The position numbers and the translations under genes were made by a program. Of a DNA stretch of 64,000 nucleotides, positions 23,321 to 31,987 are shown in pieces. The DNA comes from Paenibacillus_Z sp042653205 (GTDB taxonomy: Bacteria; Bacillota; Bacilli; Paenibacillales; Paenibacillaceae): NCBI RefSeq assembly GCF_042653205.1, contig NZ_JBHSHY010000002.1, positions 186,001-250,000 of the forward strand, written 5' to 3'. How positions within the stretch are numbered: the first letter of the stretch is position 1; the number at the start of each line of letters is the position of its first letter. Below the pieces are notes generated by a model. That model was not told the DNA's origin. It ran no database searches and worked only from the letters and a program-made list of their open reading frames with translations.

Positions 23321-24505
23321 ATGAAAATCAACGTGAAACCTTTCGTCATCCTGGCGTTGACGATGATTTTGGCGCTTTCTGTTCCCGTATCGGCCATGGC
23401 CGAAGAAAAAACGGCGCCGCAAGGCGCGGGCGCGTCCGACCTGGCGCCGTCCGCGCGTTCGGCCATTCTGATGGACGCCGACAGCGGGACTATCATTTTC
23501 GAGAAGAACAGCCATGCCAAGCTACCGCCGGCTAGCATCACCAAGGTCATGACGATGCTGCTGATCATGGAAGCGCTGGACGAAGGGCGCATCAAGCTGA
23601 CCGACAAGGTGCCGACGAGCGAATATGCCGCTTCGATGGGCGGCTCGCAAATTTTCCTGGAGCCGGGCGAAGAGATGACCGTCGACGAGATGCTGAAGGG
23701 CATCGCGATGGCGTCGGGCAACGACGCGTCGGTCGCCATGGCGGAGAAGATCGCCGGCACGGAGTCGGCCTTCGTCGACATGATGAACAAGCGCGCGTCG
23801 GAGCTGGGGCTGAAGAACACCCATTTCGCCAACTGCAACGGGCTTCCGGCGGCGGAGCACTATACGTCCGCGCATGACATCGCCGTTATGTCGCGCGAGC
23901 TGCTGAAGCACAGCGAAATCACGAAATACACGGGCGTGTACCAGGACTACCTGCGCAAGACGAGCGACAAGCCGTTTTGGCTCGTCAACACGAACAAGCT
24001 GGTCCGCTTCTACACGGGCGCGGACGGGCTGAAGACCGGCTTCACGAGCGAGGCGAAGTTCTGCCTGACGGCCACGGCGCACCGGGACAACCTGCGCGTC
24101 ATCGCCGTCGTGATGGGTGAGCCGAACACGAAGACGCGCAACGCGGAAGTGTCGCAGATGCTCGATTATTCGTTCGCGCAGTACATGAACCATTCGATCT
24201 TCAAGAAGGGCGACCCGATGGGCACCGTGAAGATCGAGAAGGGCATGCAGCAGGAGCTGAAGCTCACGGCGAAGCATTCCTACAGCGTGCTGCTGAAGAG
24301 GGGCAGCACCGTCAAGGACATCCGCTACGAGCTGAAGCTGCATCCGCTGAAGGCGCCGGTCACGGTTAACCAGCCAATCGGCAAGCTGATCGTGTACCAG
24401 GGCGAACAGGTGCTGACGGAATTCGCCGTCGACGCCCCGTCTTCCGTCGAACGCGCGGGCTGGTGGACGCTGTTCAAGCGCTCCTTGGGCGGCTTGTTCA
24501 GCTAA
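23321..24505 (+). CDS. dacF: D-alanyl-D-alanine carboxypeptidase DacF
   Basis: A 394-aa penicillin-binding protein of the S11 family with a cleavable signal peptide (about residues 1-27, ending VSAMA). The active-site set is S72-I-T-K75 (SxxK), SGN in MASGNDAS, and KTG in DGLKTGFTSEA. A C-terminal PBP5-like domain (about 285-394) ends in an amphipathic region. It trims D-Ala from peptidoglycan peptides during spore cortex synthesis. AGGAGGAG lies about 8 nt before the ATG at 23321. It sits just upstream of the spoIIA operon, as in B. subtilis. Confidence 0.94.
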   Translation: MKINVKPFVILALTMILALSVPVSAMAEEKTAPQGAGASDLAPSARSAILMDADSGTIIFEKNSHAKLPPASITKVMTMLLIMEALDEGRIKLTDKVPTSEYAASMGGSQIFLEPGEEMTVDEMLKGIAMASGNDASVAMAEKIAGTESAFVDMMNKRASELGLKNTHFANCNGLPAAEHYTSAHDIAVMSRELLKHSEITKYTGVYQDYLRKTSDKPFWLVNTNKLVRFYTGADGLKTGFTSEAKFCLTATAHRDNLRVIAVVMGEPNTKTRNAEVSQMLDYSFAQYMNHSIFKKGDPMGTVKIEKGMQQELKLTAKHSYSVLLKRGSTVKDIRYELKLHPLKAPVTVNQPIGKLIVYQGEQVLTEFAVDAPSSVERAGWWTLFKRSLGGLFS

Positions 24506-24588
24506 AAACGGCACCCGCGAAGCAAGATCCGCCTCCGCCGCTCGCATTTTGTCTGCCTTTAGCGCTCTGCTTCTAGTTTTGTCGGGGG

Positions 24589-24616
24589 GCAGGAAACGGC
24601 GGACGCGGCGTAGAAT
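24589..24616 (+). promoter_or_regulatory. SigH promoter of the spoIIA operon
   Basis: GCAGGAAAC (24589-24597), then exactly 14 nt, then AGAAT (24612-24616). This fits the SigH consensus RWAGGAXXT-N14-HGAAT except at the W and the last T of the -35. The spoIIA operon is SigH- and Spo0A-dependent in B. subtilis. No perfect 0A box is present nearby. Confidence 0.65.
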
Positions 24617-24702
24617 CCTCCTTTCAACGCGAACCTGGCGCCGGCCGCCCAGGCAGGTCCGGGACCGGCTCGTGCTCCGCAAATTCAACGCGAGGAGTGA
24701 AC

Positions 24703-25062
24703 ATGAGGATGAGCTTGCAGGTGGAATTGGAACATTACCGTAACGTGCTGATCGTCAGGCTGCGCGGCGAGCTGGATCATCATACCGCCGACGTCGTCCG
24801 GTTCAAGATGGAGGAAGCGATCCTTCGCGGCAACAGCGACCACATCATTCTGAGCCTGAAGGAGCTCCAATTCATGGACAGCTCAGGGCTTGGCGTCATT
24901 CTTGGCCGCTACAAGCAGCTGAAGGCCAGAGGCGGCAAAATGGTCGTATGCGACGTGAATACGAGCGTCTACCGGCTGTTCGAACTGTCGGGCTTGTTCA
25001 AGATATTGCCGATTCACGATAACGAGCGGCTTGCGCTCACGAGTCTGGAGGTCGTTTCATGA
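24703..25062 (+). CDS. spoIIAA: Anti-sigma F factor antagonist SpoIIAA
   Basis: A 119-aa STAS-domain protein. The phosphorylation site Ser lies in MDSSGLGVILGRY, and the N-terminal RLRGELDHHTAD is typical. Unphosphorylated SpoIIAA binds SpoIIAB and frees SigF in the forespore. Two starts are possible: ATG 24703 (GAGGAG 5 nt upstream) and ATG 24709, which aligns with the B. subtilis start. It overlaps spoIIAB by 4 nt (ATGA). Confidence 0.95.
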   Translation: MRMSLQVELEHYRNVLIVRLRGELDHHTADVVRFKMEEAILRGNSDHIILSLKELQFMDSSGLGVILGRYKQLKARGGKMVVCDVNTSVYRLFELSGLFKILPIHDNERLALTSLEVVS

Positions 25063-25505
25063 ACGAGAGAAACGAGATGACACTTGCCTTTTCCGCCCGT
25101 TCGGAAAACGAGGCGTTCGCCCGGGTCGCCGTGGCGGCGTTCGTGTCGCAGCTGGATCCGACGCTCGACGAGCTCAACGATTTGAAGACGGCGATCTCCG
25201 AAGCGGTGACGAACGCGATCATCCACGGTTACGACGGCGACCCTTCCGGCATGGTGACGATCGAAGGCGCCATTGAAGGCGACGTCGTCCGGCTCGTCGT
25301 GAAGGACAAGGGACGCGGCATCGAGGACGTCGACCTGGCCCGCCAGCCGCTCTACACCTCCAAGCCGGAGATGGAACGGTCGGGCATGGGCTTCACGATC
25401 ATGGAGAACTTCATGGACGGCTTCGACGTGTCGAGCGAACCGGGACGAGGCACCGCCATCGCGATGACGAAGCGCATCGAATCGAAAAAAGCGCTCTTCA
25501 ATTAG
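25059..25505 (+). CDS. spoIIAB: Anti-sigma F factor and serine kinase SpoIIAB
   Basis: A 148-aa GHKL-fold kinase that holds SigF inactive and phosphorylates SpoIIAA with ATP. The N-box is in ISEAVTNAIIHGY, the G1 box is KDKGRGIEDVD, and the G2 box is ERSGMGFTIMENFMD. It begins inside the end of spoIIAA and ends 20 nt before sigF, so the three genes form the classic spoIIA operon. Confidence 0.96.
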   Translation: MNERNEMTLAFSARSENEAFARVAVAAFVSQLDPTLDELNDLKTAISEAVTNAIIHGYDGDPSGMVTIEGAIEGDVVRLVVKDKGRGIEDVDLARQPLYTSKPEMERSGMGFTIMENFMDGFDVSSEPGRGTAIAMTKRIESKKALFN

Positions 25506-25525
25506 GGGCATAGGGGTTGGACCGC

Positions 25526-26281
25526 ATGGATGTCGATATGAAACAAACGGCGCAGCCATACCTGGATGATTCCGAGGTCAAGCGGCTGATCGCGTTGAGT
25601 CAGGCCGGGGATTCACTGGCGCGCGACACGCTGGTGCAGTGCAATATCCGGCTCGTCTGGTCCGTCGTGCAGCGTTTCATGGGCCGCGGCTACGAGCCGG
25701 AAGACTTGTTCCAGATCGGCTGCATCGGCCTGCTGAAGTCGGTCGATAAGTTCGATCTCTCGTACGAGGTCAAGTTCTCCACCTATGCGGTGCCGATGAT
25801 CATCGGCGAAATCCAGCGCTTCCTCCGCGACGACGGCACGCTGAAGGTCAGCCGTTCTCTGAAGGAAACGGCCAACAAAGTGCGCAAGACGAAGGACGAG
25901 CTGTCGAAAGTGCTGGGCCGTCTGCCCACGATCAAGGAGGTTGCGGAACGGCTCGGCATCACGCCCGAGGACGTCGTCTTCGCGCAGGAAGCGAACAAAC
26001 CGCCGACGTCCATTCACGAGACGGTGTTCGAGAACGACGGCGACCCCATCACGCTGATGGACCAGATCGCCGACGATTCGCAGGAGCGCTGGTTCGATAA
26101 GCTTGCGCTGAACGAAGCGATCGGCGGCTTGTCGGAGCGCGAACGCCTCATCGTCTTCCTCCGCTATTACCGCGACCAGACCCAGTCGGAGGTCGCCGCG
26201 CGCCTCGGCATCTCTCAGGTGCAGGTGTCCCGGCTGGAGAAAAAAATATTGCAGCTCATCCGCGACCAGATCGCACAGTGA
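25526..26281 (+). CDS. sigF: RNA polymerase sigma factor SigF
   Basis: A 251-aa sigma-70 factor, first of the forespore regulators. Region 2 contains DLFQIGCIGLLKSVDKFD and YEVKFSTYAVPMIIGEIQRF; region 3 holds GRLPTIKEVAERLGI; region 4 ends with the helix-turn-helix QSEVAARLGISQVQVSRLEK. The start at 25526 fits TAGGGG upstream; a TTG at 25517 lies within that site. A strong terminator follows, which separates it from spoVAA. Confidence 0.96.
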   Translation: MDVDMKQTAQPYLDDSEVKRLIALSQAGDSLARDTLVQCNIRLVWSVVQRFMGRGYEPEDLFQIGCIGLLKSVDKFDLSYEVKFSTYAVPMIIGEIQRFLRDDGTLKVSRSLKETANKVRKTKDELSKVLGRLPTIKEVAERLGITPEDVVFAQEANKPPTSIHETVFENDGDPITLMDQIADDSQERWFDKLALNEAIGGLSERERLIVFLRYYRDQTQSEVAARLGISQVQVSRLEKKILQLIRDQIAQ

Positions 26282-26302
26282 GCGGCGCCGTCCGGCGAGC
26301 GA

Positions 26303-26337
26303 AGCCGGCCGTCCCATCCGGGACGGCCGGCTTTTTT
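26303..26337 (+). terminator. Intrinsic terminator of the spoIIA operon
   Basis: A perfect 13-bp stem (26303-26315 with 26320-26332), an ATCC loop and a T-tract. Confidence 0.93.
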
Positions 26338-26342
26338 AATAT

Positions 26343-26360
26343 TCGCAGGCAAACCTGCGA
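26343..26360. other. Palindrome between sigF terminator and spoVAA
   Basis: TCGCAGG (26343-26349) and CCTGCGA (26354-26360) form a perfect 7-bp hairpin with a CAAA loop, followed by TTATTTT. It may be a second terminator or an operator for the SigG promoter just downstream. Confidence 0.5.
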
Positions 26361-26382
26361 TTATTTTCATGCCCGTTATTCT

Positions 26383-26389
26383 CATACTA
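26383..26389 (+). promoter_or_regulatory. SigG -10 element of the spoVA genes
   Basis: CATACTA matches the SigG -10 consensus CATWMTA except at the fourth position's neighbour class, and lies 33 nt before spoVAA. The best -35 (CGATTA at 26358-26363) is one base further away than usual, so the pair is plausible but not ideal. spoVA is SigG-dependent in B. subtilis. Confidence 0.55.
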
Positions 26390-26421
26390 AGGGAGATCAT
26401 GACGACAAGGAGGTGTGCGCG

Positions 26422-27096
26422 ATGGGCGCAGACATGACGCCGACCGTGTACTTGCGCTTGCGCAAGCGGATCGGCATCCGCCCGGAAGGCGTCGTCACGC
26501 TGGGGCAGGCGGCGCGCCTGTTCGCGAGCGACCCGGCGCTGGAGGCGCGGCTGGAGTCGCTCACGCTGCATCGCCATTCGCTGAAGGACGGCAACCGCGT
26601 CGTAATCGACCTGCTCCAGATCGTCCGCCTGATCCGCGAGGAGTCGCCCGGCGCCGTCGTGGACGCATACGGCGACCCGCAGGTGCTGGTCATCATCGCC
26701 GACGCGCCGCGCGAGCCGCGGAAATCCGTGCTGTTCGTCACGTGGCTGCTGCTCTTCTTCGGGTCCGGGCTCGCGATCATGAACTTCCATACCGACGTCA
26801 GCATGAAGGACGTCCACGTGCGGATCACGGAGCTCGTCACGGGCAGGAAGGCGGAGCACCCGCTTTGGTTCCAAGTGCCGTATTCCGTCGGCATCGGCGT
26901 CGGCATGCTCGTCTTCTTCAACCACCTGTTCCGCAAACGGTTCAACGAGGAGCCGAACCCGCTCGAGGTGGAGCTGTACATGTACGAAGAGAACGTCAAC
27001 GCCTACGTCATCGCCGACGAGATGCGCCGGAAGAACGAGCCGGGCGAGGAAGCGGCGGCGCGGCGGCGTCCGAAGGCGGGGGTCGACGATGGTTAG
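26422..27096 (+). CDS. spoVAA: Stage V sporulation protein AA
   Basis: A 224-aa protein: a soluble N-terminal domain (to about residue 95) and two membrane helices (LFVTWLLLFFGSGLAIM and VGIGVGMLVFFNHLF), ending in a charged tail. SpoVAA is part of the set of inner-spore-membrane proteins linked to dipicolinic acid movement during spore formation and germination. AAGGAGG lies 8 nt before the ATG. Its last 8 nt overlap spoVAB. Confidence 0.88.
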   Translation: MGADMTPTVYLRLRKRIGIRPEGVVTLGQAARLFASDPALEARLESLTLHRHSLKDGNRVVIDLLQIVRLIREESPGAVVDAYGDPQVLVIIADAPREPRKSVLFVTWLLLFFGSGLAIMNFHTDVSMKDVHVRITELVTGRKAEHPLWFQVPYSVGIGVGMLVFFNHLFRKRFNEEPNPLEVELYMYEENVNAYVIADEMRRKNEPGEEAAARRRPKAGVDDG

Positions 27097-27529
27097 CGGC
27101 CTCGCGGCGAATTCGTTCGTGGCCGTGCTCGGCTTTGCCGGCGGGCTCGGCGTCGGCAGCGCGCTGGCGGCGCTGCTCATCGTGCTGGACATCATCCCGC
27201 GGCTGGCCCAGCTGGCCTTTGCGTACCGCAAGTCCATTTGGTTCGAGACGGCCGTCGTGTGCGGCGCGCTGTTCTGGTCGCTGGCCGACTTCCTCGAATG
27301 GCGGCTGTGGCTGCCGAAGCATCCGACTCTGGCCATCATCGGCACGTTCGACGGCATCTTCGTCGGCATGCTCGGCGCGGCGCTGACGGAAGTGATGAAC
27401 GTGCTGCCGATTCTGGCCAAGCGCGTCCGGCTCAGCCGATATTTGGTCAGCCTCGTCTACGCTATGGTGATCGGCAAAGTGACGGGGTCGCTGTTCGATT
27501 GGCTAGTCTTTCAATACATGGACCCTTAA
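27089..27529 (+). CDS. spoVAB: Stage V sporulation protein AB
   Basis: A 146-aa integral membrane protein with about four hydrophobic segments and the conserved FVGMLGAALTEVMNVLPI. It overlaps spoVAA by 8 nt, so the two are translationally coupled. In B. subtilis spoVAC, spoVAD, spoVAEb and spoVAEa follow; here the next gene is spoVAF, 48 nt downstream. Confidence 0.9.
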   Translation: MVSGLAANSFVAVLGFAGGLGVGSALAALLIVLDIIPRLAQLAFAYRKSIWFETAVVCGALFWSLADFLEWRLWLPKHPTLAIIGTFDGIFVGMLGAALTEVMNVLPILAKRVRLSRYLVSLVYAMVIGKVTGSLFDWLVFQYMDP

Positions 27530-27577
27530 GGCAAGGCGAAAGGGCGAAAATCGACGAGAAGAAAGAAGGGCGGAATT

Positions 27578-29551
27578 ATGCGCGATAACGGGCATGGCGA
27601 TAAAGAAACGGGCACGACCGAATTCAAAAAGCCGGTTCACGTGTTCTGGCACGACGACGGCAACGGCTTCGGCGACGAGCCGGAGGAGCATGGCGCGCAC
27701 GCGGTTCCGGCCGATTGGGGGGCGGCCCGAACGCGCGAAGAAGCGCCGATGCGGGAAGGGGAGCGCGCTCCGGAACATGATAAGCCCGGCGCGGGCGCAG
27801 CCGCGCCGATCGGGCAGGCGGACGCCGGCGGGAAAGCGGAAGCGGAGCTGCCCATAGCGGATCATCAAGGCGAGCGGCTCGCCGAAGCCGAACCGCTGAC
27901 CGCGCAGCGGGCAGCGGCGCCTTCAGGCGCGGGCGGGCGTCCCGGAGCGCGGGCCGAAGCGCATGAGGCGGCGGGCGAGGAGCTCTCCGTACGGCCGGCC
28001 GCGGCGGATCCGGACGAGGAGGAGCTTCCCGCGCGCCCGATCGCGGCTCACCGGAAGCCGGACCGTGAAGCGAAGGAAGCGGACGAGGCGAAGGAGCCCG
28101 TGCCGATCCCGGCTTCGCTCGAGGGCTTCAAGCAGAAGCTCGAGGAGGAGGTCGGCTATAAGACGAGCTTCGACATCGTCCTGCGCGAGATGACGTTCGG
28201 GGACCGCCGCGTGGCGTTCTTCTTCTTCAACGGGTTCGCGAAGGACACGATCTTGACCGAGGTGCTCAAGCGGCTGACGTATCTCCAGGCGGAGGATTAC
28301 CGCGCCGCGTCGTTCCATGACTTCTTCCGGCTCTACGTGCCGGCGATCCAGGTCGTCGAGGAGCAGGATTGGGACAACATGATGACGAACGTCCTCTCCG
28401 GCGGCACCGCAATGTTCGTGGAAGGCGACGACAAGGTGCTGCTGATCGACGCCAAGGCGTTCCCGGCCCGCAACCCGGAGGAACCGACGCTGGAGCGGGT
28501 CGTGCGCGGTGCGCGCGACGGATTCGTGGAGACGATGCTCGTCAACGTGACGCTCGTGCGCCGGCGGCTGCGGGACAAGCAGCTGCGCTACGAGGTCTTG
28601 CGGGTCGGCGAGCGCACGCAGACGGATATCTGCATCGCCTATATCGACGACATCGTCGACAAGGAAATGCTGGAGTCGATGAAGGACAAGATCAAGCAGG
28701 TCAAGGTCGACGGCCTGCCGCTCGCGGACAAGCAGCTGGAGGAAGCGACCGTGCAGCGGGGCTGGAACCCGTTCCCGCTCGTCCGCTACTCGGAGCGGCC
28801 CGACACCGTCGCGGTGCACCTGATGGAAGGGAATATCGCCATCTTCGTCGACACGACACCGAGCGTCATGATATTGCCGACGACGTTCTTCGACCTGCTG
28901 CAGCACGCGGAGGAGAACCGCCAGACGCCGTTCATCGGCACGTATTTGCGCTGGGTCCGCTTCATCGGCGTCGTCGCGTCGCTCTTCCTGCTGCCGCTTT
29001 GGTTCCTGTTCACGCTGCGGCCGGAGCTGAAGCCGCCCGGGCTTGCCTTCATCGGCGCGCAGCAAGCCGGGCACCTGCCGATGGTCGCGCAGTTCATCCT
29101 GGCCGAAGTCGGGGTCGACCTCATGCGGATGGCGGCCATCCATACCCCGACCCCGCTCGCGACCGCGATGTCCCTGATCGCCGCCATCCTGATCGGCGAT
29201 ATCGCCGTCAAGACGGGCCTGTTCGTTAACGAGGTCGTGCTGTACATGGCCATATCGGCCATCGGCATGTTCGCGACCCCGAGCTACGAGCTCGGCCTGG
29301 CCAACCGGATCATCCGGCTCGTGCTCATCATCACGGTCGCGCTGTTCGAGGTGCCGGGCTTCGTGGTCGCAACGACGTTCTTCTTTGTCATGCTGTGCAT
29401 GCAGCGGTCGTTCAACCGGCCGTACATGTGGCCGTTCGTTCCGTTCGACGCCAAGGGCATGCTGGGCATTCTGCTGCGGGTGCCCGTCCTGCAAAACCGC
29501 AAGCGCCCGAACTACCTGAAGGCGCAGCAGCGGGACAAAATGCCGAATTGA
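27578..29551 (+). CDS. spoVAF: SpoVAF, GerA-family spore protein with long N-terminal extension
   Basis: A 657-aa protein; the family is usually about 490 aa. Residues from about 183 on are GerA-like: a soluble domain (FKQKLEEEVGYKTSFDIVLR onward) and a C-terminal membrane region with about five helices (FIGVVASLFLLPLWFL, the PTPLATAMSLIAAILIG segment, VNEVVLYMAISAIGMFATP, and others). The extra N-terminal stretch of about 180 residues is rich in Ala, Glu, Gly, Pro and Arg, looks disordered and has no recognisable domain. SpoVAF is thought to assemble with the SpoVA channel and modulate dipicolinate release. An internal start nearer residue 180 cannot be excluded. AAGAAGGG precedes the ATG. 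Confidence 0.85.
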   Translation: MRDNGHGDKETGTTEFKKPVHVFWHDDGNGFGDEPEEHGAHAVPADWGAARTREEAPMREGERAPEHDKPGAGAAAPIGQADAGGKAEAELPIADHQGERLAEAEPLTAQRAAAPSGAGGRPGARAEAHEAAGEELSVRPAAADPDEEELPARPIAAHRKPDREAKEADEAKEPVPIPASLEGFKQKLEEEVGYKTSFDIVLREMTFGDRRVAFFFFNGFAKDTILTEVLKRLTYLQAEDYRAASFHDFFRLYVPAIQVVEEQDWDNMMTNVLSGGTAMFVEGDDKVLLIDAKAFPARNPEEPTLERVVRGARDGFVETMLVNVTLVRRRLRDKQLRYEVLRVGERTQTDICIAYIDDIVDKEMLESMKDKIKQVKVDGLPLADKQLEEATVQRGWNPFPLVRYSERPDTVAVHLMEGNIAIFVDTTPSVMILPTTFFDLLQHAEENRQTPFIGTYLRWVRFIGVVASLFLLPLWFLFTLRPELKPPGLAFIGAQQAGHLPMVAQFILAEVGVDLMRMAAIHTPTPLATAMSLIAAILIGDIAVKTGLFVNEVVLYMAISAIGMFATPSYELGLANRIIRLVLIITVALFEVPGFVVATTFFFVMLCMQRSFNRPYMWPFVPFDAKGMLGILLRVPVLQNRKRPNYLKAQQRDKMPN

Positions 29552-29700
29552 CAGCCCTCCCGCTCCTGCCCCAAAGTTAAAAATGCAAATGAAATGTGGA
29601 ATTATCCATTTCGGCGGGGGAGCGAATGCGTTATACTGATGCTAAATGATGCAAATCTCACGATTGGGCATTTTTTATGCAGAAGGCGGAGGGGAACTCA

Positions 29701-31029
29701 ATGTACTTACATGGAACCAGCACAATTAATGGACAAGGCCATTTGGAAATCGGCGGCGTCGACACGACGGAGCTTGCCAAGCAGTTCGGCACGCCGCTTT
29801 ACATCGTAGATGAGGCGCTCGTGCGCCAAAGAGCCCGCGAATACGTGGAATCCTTCCGCGCGTCGGGCTTGAAATTCCAGGTCGCCTACGCGAGCAAGGC
29901 GTTCAGCGTCATGGCGATGTGCTCCATCGCGGAGCAGGAAGGGCTGTCGCTCGACGTCGTCTCCGACGGCGAGCTGTACACGGCGCTGAAGGCGGGCTTC
30001 CCGGCGGCGCGCATCCACTTCCACGGCAACAACAAGACGCCGGACGAGATCAACATGGCGCTCGACGCCAACATCGGCTGCTTCGTGGTCGACAACTTCA
30101 GCGAGCTCTACCTGCTGAACGCCCTCGCGGCGAACAAAGGCAAGCGCGTCAACATTTTGCTGCGCATCACGCCGGGCGTTGAAGCGCACACGCACGATTA
30201 CATTTCCACCGGCCAGACCGATTCGAAGTTCGGCTTCGACCTCGGCAACGGCACGGCGTATAAAGCGATTCAAGAAGCGGTCGCCCAGCCGAACCTGGAG
30301 CTGTTCGGCGTCCACTCCCACATCGGCTCGCAGATCTTCGAAGTCGAAGGCTTCTCGATGGCGGCCGCCAAAGTGGCGGGCTTCGCCATGCAGGTCAGAA
30401 ACGAGCTGAACGTGACGTTCCGCGTCATCAACCTCGGCGGCGGCTTCGGCATCCGCTACGTGGAAGGCGACACGCCGCTGCCGATCGCGCAATACGTCAA
30501 GGCGATCACTGACGCCATCAAGACCAACTTCTCCGCAGGCGATTACCCGCTGCCGGAAATCTGGGTCGAGCCGGGCCGGAGCATGGTCGGCGACGCCGGC
30601 ACGACGCTGTACACCGTCGGGACAAGCAAAGACATCCCTGGCGTGCGCAAGTATATCGCGGTCGACGGCGGCATGACGGATAACCCGCGTCCGGCGCTGT
30701 ACGAGTCCAAGTACGAGGCGATACTGGCGAACCGCGCGAACGACCCGCTCGAAGAGACCGTCACGGTCGCGGGCAAATGCTGCGAAAGCGGCGATAAATT
30801 GATCATCGATCTGGAGCTTCCCAAGGCCAATAACGGGGACTTGCTTGCCGTATTCTGCACGGGCGCGTACAATTATGCCATGGCGAGCAATTACAACCGC
30901 ATTCGCCGTCCTGCCGTCGTGTTCGTAAAAGACGGAGCCGCGGACGTCGCCGTCAAGCGCGAGTCGCTCGACGACATTATCGGCAACGACGTCATTCCGG
31001 CGCGTTTGCAAACGTCGGCAGTGAAATAA
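29701..31029 (+). CDS. lysA: Diaminopimelate decarboxylase
   Basis: A 442-aa PLP enzyme making lysine from meso-diaminopimelate. The PLP Lys is in AYASKAFSV; HSHIGSQIFE and the phosphate-binding GGGFGIRY follow; EPGRSMVGDAG and CCESGDKL carry substrate and partner-subunit residues. GGAGGGGA lies 6 nt before the ATG at 29701; a longer frame starting at 29677 lacks homology. It follows the spoVA genes as in B. subtilis. The 149-nt gap before it shows no clear terminator or promoter. Confidence 0.96.
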   Translation: MYLHGTSTINGQGHLEIGGVDTTELAKQFGTPLYIVDEALVRQRAREYVESFRASGLKFQVAYASKAFSVMAMCSIAEQEGLSLDVVSDGELYTALKAGFPAARIHFHGNNKTPDEINMALDANIGCFVVDNFSELYLLNALAANKGKRVNILLRITPGVEAHTHDYISTGQTDSKFGFDLGNGTAYKAIQEAVAQPNLELFGVHSHIGSQIFEVEGFSMAAAKVAGFAMQVRNELNVTFRVINLGGGFGIRYVEGDTPLPIAQYVKAITDAIKTNFSAGDYPLPEIWVEPGRSMVGDAGTTLYTVGTSKDIPGVRKYIAVDGGMTDNPRPALYESKYEAILANRANDPLEETVTVAGKCCESGDKLIIDLELPKANNGDLLAVFCTGAYNYAMASNYNRIRRPAVVFVKDGAADVAVKRESLDDIIGNDVIPARLQTSAVK

Positions 31030-31055
31030 TCAGTTTCGACAGGAGGCCACCACTC

Positions 31056-31487
31056 ATGGCAAAACAAGCGAAAATCACGTTGGCGAACGGCGCCGAGGTG
31101 TACCTGGATCTGTTCGAGAAGGACGCGCCGAACACGGTCGCGAACTTCGAGAAGCTGGCAAACGAAGGCTTCTACAACGGCTTGACATTCCACCGCGTCA
31201 TCCCGGGCTTCGTCGCGCAAGGCGGCTGCCCGAACGGCAACGGCACCGGCGGTCCGGGCTACACGATCGACTGCGAGATCAACCCGAACAAGCACGAGCG
31301 CGGCGCGCTGGCCATGGCGCACGCGGGACGCAACACGGGCGGCAGCCAGTTCTACATCGTGTACCAGCCGCAGCCGCATCTGGACGGCCAGCACACGGTA
31401 TTCGGCAAAGTCGCGAAGGGCATGGAGCACGTCGACGCGTTCCAAGGCCGCGACCGCATGGAGAAAGTCGAAATTTTGGAAGTGTGA
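31056..31487 (+). CDS. ppiB: Peptidyl-prolyl cis-trans isomerase, cyclophilin type
   Basis: A 143-aa single-domain cyclophilin without a signal peptide, so cytoplasmic. Catalytic Arg is in TFHRVIPGF; GGSQFYIVYQPQPHLDG and the HTVFGKV loop are conserved. It speeds proline isomerisation in folding proteins. AGGAGG lies 9 nt before the ATG. It is 26 nt after lysA and probably shares its transcript, ending at a strong terminator. Confidence 0.95.
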   Translation: MAKQAKITLANGAEVYLDLFEKDAPNTVANFEKLANEGFYNGLTFHRVIPGFVAQGGCPNGNGTGGPGYTIDCEINPNKHERGALAMAHAGRNTGGSQFYIVYQPQPHLDGQHTVFGKVAKGMEHVDAFQGRDRMEKVEILEV

Positions 31488-31495
31488 GCTTGAGC

Positions 31496-31534
31496 AAGGC
31501 AGCGCGCGGAACCGATCCGCGCGCTGCCTTTTTT
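31496..31534 (+). terminator. Intrinsic terminator of ppiB
   Basis: A perfect 15-bp GC-rich stem (31496-31510 with 31516-31530), 5-nt loop, then a T-tract. Confidence 0.93.
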
Positions 31535-31640
31535 ATGGCTTGCGCGGGACGTGCGGCCACGGTTCGACATTAAGCCTACAAAACAAGTTGCATTTTCAAG
31601 TCCGAAGTGGTACCATTTCCACAAACGTATTTACGACAAT

Positions 31641-31839
31641 CCTTCGGGGCAGGGTGAAATTCCCAACCGGCGGTGATCAAAGGGCTGCAGTTCCGCTTGA
31701 GCGACATGCGGCTGTCTTCCTTTGTCAGTCCGTGACCCGACTCGCAAGCGTGCAAGTCCCTCCAGGGCATGCACGGCTGCTTGGCGGTGGACCTGGTGCG
31801 AATCCGGGACCGACAGTATAGTCTGGATGGGAGAAGGAG
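31641..31839 (+). ncRNA. FMN riboswitch (RFN element)
   Basis: All hallmark blocks of the FMN aptamer are present in order: TTCGGGGCAGGGTGAAATTC, CAACCGGCGGT, AGTCCGTGACCCG, GTGGACCTGGTGCGAATCC, and CGACAGTATAGTCTGGATG ending in GGGAGAAGGA. It senses flavin mononucleotide and controls the riboflavin genes downstream, lowering expression when FMN is plentiful. Confidence 0.96.
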
Positions 31840-31867
31840 AGGGCTCGTGAATTCCATTTTTTCATGT

Positions 31868-31987
31868 CTCGCCAACCTTGTTCTTTTTTTCACATGGTTG
31901 CCGAGTTTGTTTGAATGTGTCTTCAGACGCGTCCTTTTATGCATGCTCTCTCATCACCCCGTTGGCGACATTTAGCCGAGGGGTGAT
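31868..31987 (+). promoter_or_regulatory. Expression platform of the FMN riboswitch
   Basis: Two alternative hairpins are visible. The first pairs 31868-31877 with 31896-31905 (one mismatch) and is followed by TTTGTTT, like a terminator. The second pairs ATCACCCC (31953-31960) with GGGGTGAT (31980-31987). The right arm carries the ribD ribosome binding site AGGGGTGA and is followed by TTTTATT, so it could block translation, transcription or both. TCGCCAAC (31869-31876) is also exactly complementary to GTTGGCGA (31961-31968) in the second loop, which allows a switch. Confidence 0.7.
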
